A DNA stretch of 64,000 nt from Ophiostoma sp. CBS 140.51. Lineage: Eukaryota > Ascomycota > Sordariomycetes > Ophiostomatales > Ophiostomataceae. The stretch is from the NCBI GenBank assembly GCA_029298735.1, contig JANSLP010000057.1, forward strand, positions 85,550-149,549, given 5' to 3'. Positions 59,011-64,000 of the stretch are shown piece after piece. Each line of letters begins with the position of its first letter. The stretch's first letter is position 1. The notes under the pieces are model-generated. The model saw only the letters and a program-made list of their open reading frames with translations, made no database searches and had not been told where the DNA came from. The position numbers and the translations under genes are program-made.

Positions 59011-59781
59011 GGTGGAGGCGGTTAGTGAATTGGTGATGATGATGGAGCTGGTAATGTGATAACGATGTCAATTGATGAGGATGTTGGATTAAGGATAAAG
59101 ATGAACTTGGATAAAGTCCAGTCGTAGAGAGTCGTGAGGTATCGACGTCTAAATAAACCTCTGTGTTGCCACCGCTATGGCCAGCAACAGAAATGAGTTC
59201 GTAACCATTCACAATCAAAGACCAACAGCCAACGGCTCAAACGGCCGGCGGATGGTGGCGGTTTTGGGAGCTGGGAGCTGAGGTTGGTCGATTCGGCGGG
59301 GTAAGTTGATAAAAACAGACCAGGCAGACCAGACAAAGAGCGAATGCGAGCAAAAAAAGTATCCCGATCGCCCTGCCAAGCGCAAATAGCTACCCAGTTA
59401 TACGAACCCTGCATGCACGACTCAGCACGACTCAGCAGCGTTTAAGCAAGAATTTAGTCTCTTTTTGAGCAACAATGGGCGAAGGAACCCTGACCAAAAG
59501 ATCTCCGGCTCATCCACATTTACCTCCATTACATCCAACTACAACTACCACAACGGCCGCTAGGGGATCCATTGAAATTGATTAGATAACTTCTTCAAGA
59601 TGGTGTTATGGAGATGGTTGGTCAGGATTTGGTTATTCTTAGGTACCCTGCTGCATTGTACTTTTCGTCATTACGACGCACATTCTATCTCAACAAAGTT
59701 ACTTATACAGCAAGTGGTCAGTCGACCTCGGACCATGACAGGCTTCGCCAGCCATATGCTCCACCTCTCCCACCTAGACTC
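59011..59781. other. Intergenic DNA between the NmrA-like gene and the dioxygenase gene
   Basis: About 770 bases. This is the upstream flank of the NmrA-like gene (minus strand) and 3' flank of the dioxygenase gene (minus strand). No gene is seen; short frames have no motif. Confidence 0.55.
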
Positions 59782-60951
59782 TTAGTATTGCGGCAACCCC
59801 AACGCCGCCCGCCGGCCCGTGCTCGCCGGGTCCAGGTACGGCACACCGCCAATGCCCGACGCCCGCACCCCTGTCCGCACCCCTTCCACCAGATGCGTGT
59901 CCGGCGTCGCTGCGTGCAGTGTGCACTCATTGCTCCAGATAGCGCAGGCGCCGCGCGTCCAATGCATCCGTGCAATGCAGTCATGATTGCGTGTGATCAA
60001 ACGCAAACAATACTCGCGTAGCATCTGGTCTTCGTACGAGGAGACGCCGTTGATTCTCGAAACATGCAGGCCCACGCCAGCAAACAACGACTTCCATCCT
60101 GTGACGGGGTGTGTCCGCACGACGGGGTGCACGGGCTCAAAGCTATAGTCCACATTCTGCGGTGCGCCACGAGGGGTCATGACATCGTAGCCGCCAGCCT
60201 CGCAGGCGGACTTGAATACAGGCTGGGCGCAGGTGGCTGTCAAAGTCTCGAAGAAGGCGCGGAAGGGTGGTGATAGTCGATCATAAAGCTCGTAGCCGGA
60301 GACCCACAGAGTATCGCCGCCGGCGGGAGGTGTTGACTCCATCCGTAAGAACGAGAAGTCGGACGGGCAGTTTTCAAACAGAGAGTCGCTGTGCCATTCA
60401 CGGCCGAGATCCCGGGGTTCCGTCGCGGTCGGACGGTTCTTCATTGTGGCGTACATCTTTTTTTGCGCTTCCGAGTTGATGACGTAACTGTGAAGGGTGA
60501 CCAAGCGTTAATGAGGGAGCATTCACGAGCGAAGCGAGAAAGAGAGGGAGAAGCGGGCGAAGCGAGGACACAAAACTTACATGTTTCTGTCGGTCTTTCC
60601 GTTGGCCATGGGAATGTTGTTGGGGTCGTTGTATAACGGGTGAACGTGTAGACCGTTCTCGGCCGGGCGACCTGTCAGCTTGCCCAGCCGGTCGGTAATG
60701 TCCTTTTGCTCGTCAATGGACAAGTCGTCTTGTGCAGCCCGGAAGAAGACGACGCCGCGCTCGCAGATTGTGATCGCAAGATCGCGCAGCTGCTCGTCGG
60801 CGTTGGGTGCGTCAATCATCTGCTTGAGGCTGGCTGTCGGGTACTCGCGGCCGATGATAGGTGAGACGTCGACATATTCCCAGTGGTCGATGGAGCTGCC
60901 TTTGGTCAACGGCTGCACCCGCAGCTGCGGTGTTGTGTCGACGGAGCCCAT
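59782..60951 (-). CDS. TauD/TfdA-family Fe(II)/2-oxoglutarate dioxygenase
   Basis: Two exons on the minus strand, 60951-60581 and 60487-59782, give about 358 residues. The 93-base intron has GTAAGT and TTCACAG, and the split codon makes an Ile (..TDRN-I-YVINSEAQKK..). The metal-binding HxD is W-H-S-D at H156/D158. The distal His is likely H315 in WSNECTLHAAT, followed by RTGVR with R328/R332 as candidate 2-oxoglutarate contacts. TauD/TfdA enzymes hydroxylate sulfonates or other small acids and release products such as sulfite or phenol; the substrate is not readable here. Odd points: the usual WDNR motif before the distal His is WSNE, and the loop between His and Arg is about three residues longer than in many fungal relatives. 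Neighbouring NmrA-like and transporter genes hint at a catabolic role but prove nothing. Confidence 0.88.
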
Positions 60952-62098
60952 AGTTACGATGTGAAGTAATGAGAGTTGTAAATGATGGTGGTGATTGTGT
61001 AAGTTTGGTTCACAGAAAATCTATATAATAAGTTCTTTGTCTTCCTATCCACGCATGTGAATCCCGTCATGTCGCTGCATGGTAATATATATTGATATGA
61101 GAGGCATGACTTGGCACGAATCGACATGGAGGAAGTGTGCTTCCGCCGATCTATCCCGTTACGGCCGTATCGTTATTTTCAGGACCATATTGACAATTGC
61201 CGGCTTACACTCTTGTCCTGTGACTCCGCGTTGTCTCCTTCAACTCCGCATAAGTGCCCGCGTCCCCGCACTTCGGGAGGACAACAGCGAGACACCAAGC
61301 ACAATACTTGAAGACGGCGATATGTGCTGCTCTCATAATACTTTGTTATCTCTTCTTCTCTCTTAATTATTTTCCGGAACACTTGAGAGAATGGACAGCG
61401 GGGCTGTTCTTGGCTGGCACACTATCAAGAGGCCGCCAAACACGCAGCACATACCTCGCATGCTGTTTCAATAATGACTTGAATGATAGGCTGGGCCATA
61501 AGATGATTCATTGTCCCAAATTATTAGAAATCCTTTTTGACACTCGCGGGAAAGTGAACCGAAACGTGCGGAGATGAGACGCGACATACGACTAGACTCA
61601 TGAGCCCCCGCAGACAAGCAATCCAAGCAGTCGGTAGTTGTGATATTTGATATGAAGCCCCATATGATACCCCAGTATTTCGCTGTCTCCCCGGTTTCCC
61701 CGGACTTTGTAGTGAAATAAGGTGTGGCACAGACCGGCTAACCGTCAGCCGTCGTGTCAAGCAAGCCAAGCATCTGCAATATGGAAGCGACGTGGAGACG
61801 ACGTATGAGCGTCGTCGTGTCCGATTTTGTAGTTGATGAGCGGCACATAAAGGTACCGATGTTTCCTGGCCACAGATACGCAAACCATTTTAAATAAATC
61901 AATCATCCGATTGACAAGATCTGTACCGAGGCTCATCTCAGACCCAGCTGAAGTCGCAGTTTGGCACCGTTCCTGCAAATCACCCTCAAACTTATTGTTT
62001 CTTTGATTTTTCTGTTTCTTTTTACCGTGCACCCACTTACCGTTCACTTCTTCCCGTCGTTGCCACTACCACCTCCACCACCACCCATCCTCATCACC
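60952..62098. promoter_or_regulatory. Divergent upstream region of the dioxygenase and sugar transporter
   Basis: About 1.15 kb with no supported gene. Promoters of the two divergent genes must lie here. From about 61990 the plus strand is strongly pyrimidine-rich up to ATG 62099. The frame is open back to 61961 but reads as leader. A short AT-rich stretch lies near 61330-61380. Confidence 0.45.
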
Positions 62099-63655
62099 AT
62101 GGCCGGTGGTGCTGAACTGGCAAACCCGCTGCGGCTGGACGTGGGCAGCCACAGGAAATGCCTGGCCATGTGCTGTCTCGTCACCCTGGCCAGCTTCCAG
62201 TATGGTCTCGACTATGCTCTCGTTGGCGGCTTCATGGCCATGCCGGGCTTCCTCAAGGTCTTTGGCTATTACAATGAAGCCACCCATGCCTGGGCCATTG
62301 ACACCACCGTCCAGCAGCTCATCTCGTCCCTCATGACCATTGGCACCTTTGTCGGTTCTCTGGTGATCGGGCCCTACAGTGCCCGTTTTGGTCGTCGCCC
62401 GGCCCTGTGGATTGCCTCGCTGCTCAACTTTGTGGCCACATCCATCATGATTGGTACCACCAACCTGGCCGCGCTGTACGTTGCCCGCTTTTTGTTGGGC
62501 ATCTCCGTCGGCTGGTTCCTCACGTTTGGCCAAATGTACGTTAACGAAGTCGCGCCTGCCCATCTCCGCGGTCTTGTCTTTGCCATTTATCAGTGCCAGC
62601 TGTCGATGGGCTCGGTTGTCGGTGCAGCCGTCGACTATGGCACCAAGATGATGCCCACTAAGAATGCCTACCGCATCCCATTGGCGCTGTTTTATGTCGT
62701 GCCCACCATCCAGTGTCTTGCCCTCGCCTTCTTCCCAGAATCTCCGCGCTGGCTCATGACCCAGGGGCGTAATGCCGATGCCACAGCCTCGCTGCGCCGC
62801 CTCCGCAACGCCAACATTGACGAGTCTGAGTTTCAGGGCGAGCTCAATGAGATCCGCGTGTCCACCCGCGAGCAGCTGCAAAAGACAGAGGGCAAGCGTC
62901 TGTGGGTCGAGATGTGGAAGGGCGTCAACCGCCGCCGCAGTCTGTTGTCGGTCGCCATCATCTGCTTCCATTCGGCCAACGGTTCGTCCTGGATCAACAT
63001 TTACACTACATATTTCCTCACCGTGGCTGGCATCTCCAACGCCTTTGGCTTTTCTGTAATGATGACCTGTTTTGGACTGTTGGGCGTCCTGGCGAGCATC
63101 ACCATTGTCCGCCAGGTCGACCGCCGTATCATTATCATGGGCGGCGTCGCGGCTTGCGGACTGTGCCAGTTGGCGTTTGCCATCGCCTGGACGGTGGCAC
63201 CCGGGTCAGCCGCTACGGGCCGTGTCATGGTTGCTTTCATTACGCTCTTCACCTTTTTCTACGTTGCCTATGCTCCCTACGCCTGGCTCCTCGGCGGCGA
63301 GTTTCCAAATAATGCCTTCCGCGCACATACCTATGGCGTCGCCACGGCCATGAACTTTCTGGGAAACTGGCTGGCCGTCTTTACCGCGCCCTACTTTATT
63401 AATCCGGCCTCCCTAGGCTGGAATGCCAAGTACGGCTACATTTGGTTTGGCAGCAACCTCATCCTGTTTGTCTTTACCTGGTTCTTTATCCCAGAGACAC
63501 GCGACCGCACGCTGGAAGAAATTCATGAAATGTTCGAGGCGGGTGTACCCGCGCGGAAGTTCAAGGGATATGTCTGTACTGATACACAGGCCATGGCACA
63601 TGCACGGGAGAAAGATGTTGAGGGTCCACAGGTGGTTCATATTCAAGATGCATGA
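62099..63655 (+). CDS. Sugar-porter-family MFS transporter
   Basis: A 518-residue single-exon gene with the sugar transporter signatures of the SP family: RFGRR (about 96-100), VAPAHLRG (about 151-158), PESPRWL (about 213-219) and PETRDRTLEEI near the C-terminus. Twelve membrane segments are expected. The protein acts at the plasma membrane and likely imports a hexose, disaccharide or polyol with a proton. Relatives include the fungal maltose/alpha-glucoside and quinate-type permeases; I cannot choose the substrate from sequence alone. The start at 62099 (catcaccATGGCC) fits the fungal start consensus; the extra 46 codons upstream are CT-rich leader. A poly(A) signal follows at about 63748. 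It lies 1.15 kb from the divergent TauD-like gene. Confidence 0.92.
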   Translation: MAGGAELANPLRLDVGSHRKCLAMCCLVTLASFQYGLDYALVGGFMAMPGFLKVFGYYNEATHAWAIDTTVQQLISSLMTIGTFVGSLVIGPYSARFGRRPALWIASLLNFVATSIMIGTTNLAALYVARFLLGISVGWFLTFGQMYVNEVAPAHLRGLVFAIYQCQLSMGSVVGAAVDYGTKMMPTKNAYRIPLALFYVVPTIQCLALAFFPESPRWLMTQGRNADATASLRRLRNANIDESEFQGELNEIRVSTREQLQKTEGKRLWVEMWKGVNRRRSLLSVAIICFHSANGSSWINIYTTYFLTVAGISNAFGFSVMMTCFGLLGVLASITIVRQVDRRIIIMGGVAACGLCQLAFAIAWTVAPGSAATGRVMVAFITLFTFFYVAYAPYAWLLGGEFPNNAFRAHTYGVATAMNFLGNWLAVFTAPYFINPASLGWNAKYGYIWFGSNLILFVFTWFFIPETRDRTLEEIHEMFEAGVPARKFKGYVCTDTQAMAHAREKDVEGPQVVHIQDA

Positions 63656-64000
63656 GGTGGAACTCTGAAAAACCAAATGTACTGAGTGTAGGGTAGATAT
63701 TCAATGGTTATTGACAAATAGTTAGTGAATTAAATTGAAGTCGTGAAAATAAAAAAATACATGTCAAGTAACGGGAAGATTTTCTTTACTCTTATCTATT
63801 TGCCAATGTTTTTTTTTTTGGTTTTTTTTATAAGCCTTTTCAATATCTCGTAAGTTTTTATTTCTGCTTTAAATCTTAACAACCACGGGTGGCTCATCTA
63901 CACACTACATACCCTCCACCTCCCGTACTGGATAATTAAGTGGATAACGAATTACTTGACAAGCCGGACGACGGAGCTCGCCTTCGACGGTAAGGTAGCC
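63656..64000. other. 3' flank of the sugar transporter gene
   Basis: An AT-rich stretch with T-runs near 63810-63830. It contains the probable poly(A) signal and nothing that looks like a further gene within the window. Confidence 0.6.
63748..63753 (+). terminator. Poly(A) signal AATAAA for the sugar transporter
   Basis: AATAAA lies about 93 bases downstream of the stop codon, within an AT-rich stretch. Confidence 0.45.

Noticed and set aside
62066..62971. 301-codon minus-strand frame opposite the sugar transporter
   Set aside because: Shadow of the coding strand with no family motif of its own.

Overview
This window comes from the nuclear genome of a filamentous ascomycete, most likely a sordariomycete (class placement is inference). 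Genes on both strands are monocistronic. Introns are short GT-AG with CTAAC/CTGAC-like branch sites. Coding sequence is rich in G/C at third positions, starts sit in contexts such as TCACAATGG, and the proteins are typical of Pezizomycotina (Atg17, a Gac1-like PP1 subunit, HET proteins, ACC deaminase, NmrA-like, CCC1-like and MFS proteins). No ribosomal RNA gene, tRNA gene, CRISPR array or intact transposon was found.

Layout. 1-3.7 kb: the autophagy scaffold gene atg17. 3.7-29.6 kb: about 25 kb with no gene I can support. This desert is of intermediate base composition, not AT-rich like RIP-mutated DNA, with pyrimidine tracts, short repeats and recurring CCAAT palindromes. It ends in a CT-rich leader with a probable 5' UTR intron. 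29.6-32.4 kb: a two-exon glycogen-targeting PP1 regulatory subunit. 34.6-35.7 kb: ACC deaminase. 37.5-46 kb: an accessory-looking block holding a small secreted Cys-containing protein, a broken HET gene head-to-head with an intact HET gene, the conserved ribosome-biogenesis gene MAK16 (three exons rebuilt here), and an interrupted unknown gene. 46.4-51.7 kb: a FAD monooxygenase and an MFS transporter, divergently oriented. 53.3-56.4 kb: a single-pass membrane protein, a 99-residue secreted CSC...CSC peptide precursor whose second exon is easy to miss, and a CCC1/VIT1-type vacuolar transporter. 58-63.7 kb: an NmrA-like protein, a two-exon TauD-type dioxygenase and a sugar-porter MFS protein.

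How the genes fit together. The left half carries core cell-biology genes (autophagy initiation, glycogen control). The right half mixes core genes (MAK16, CCC1) with nutrient and xenobiotic metabolism (ACC deaminase, monooxygenase, dioxygenase, two transporters) and with non-self recognition (HET genes). The most unusual points are the gene desert, the HET gene/pseudogene pair, the interrupted ORF at 44.6-45.8 kb, the small CSC peptide precursor, and an 854-bp segment at 33.4-34.3 kb bounded by inverted copies of a 19-base motif. I saw no complete, clearly new multi-gene system.
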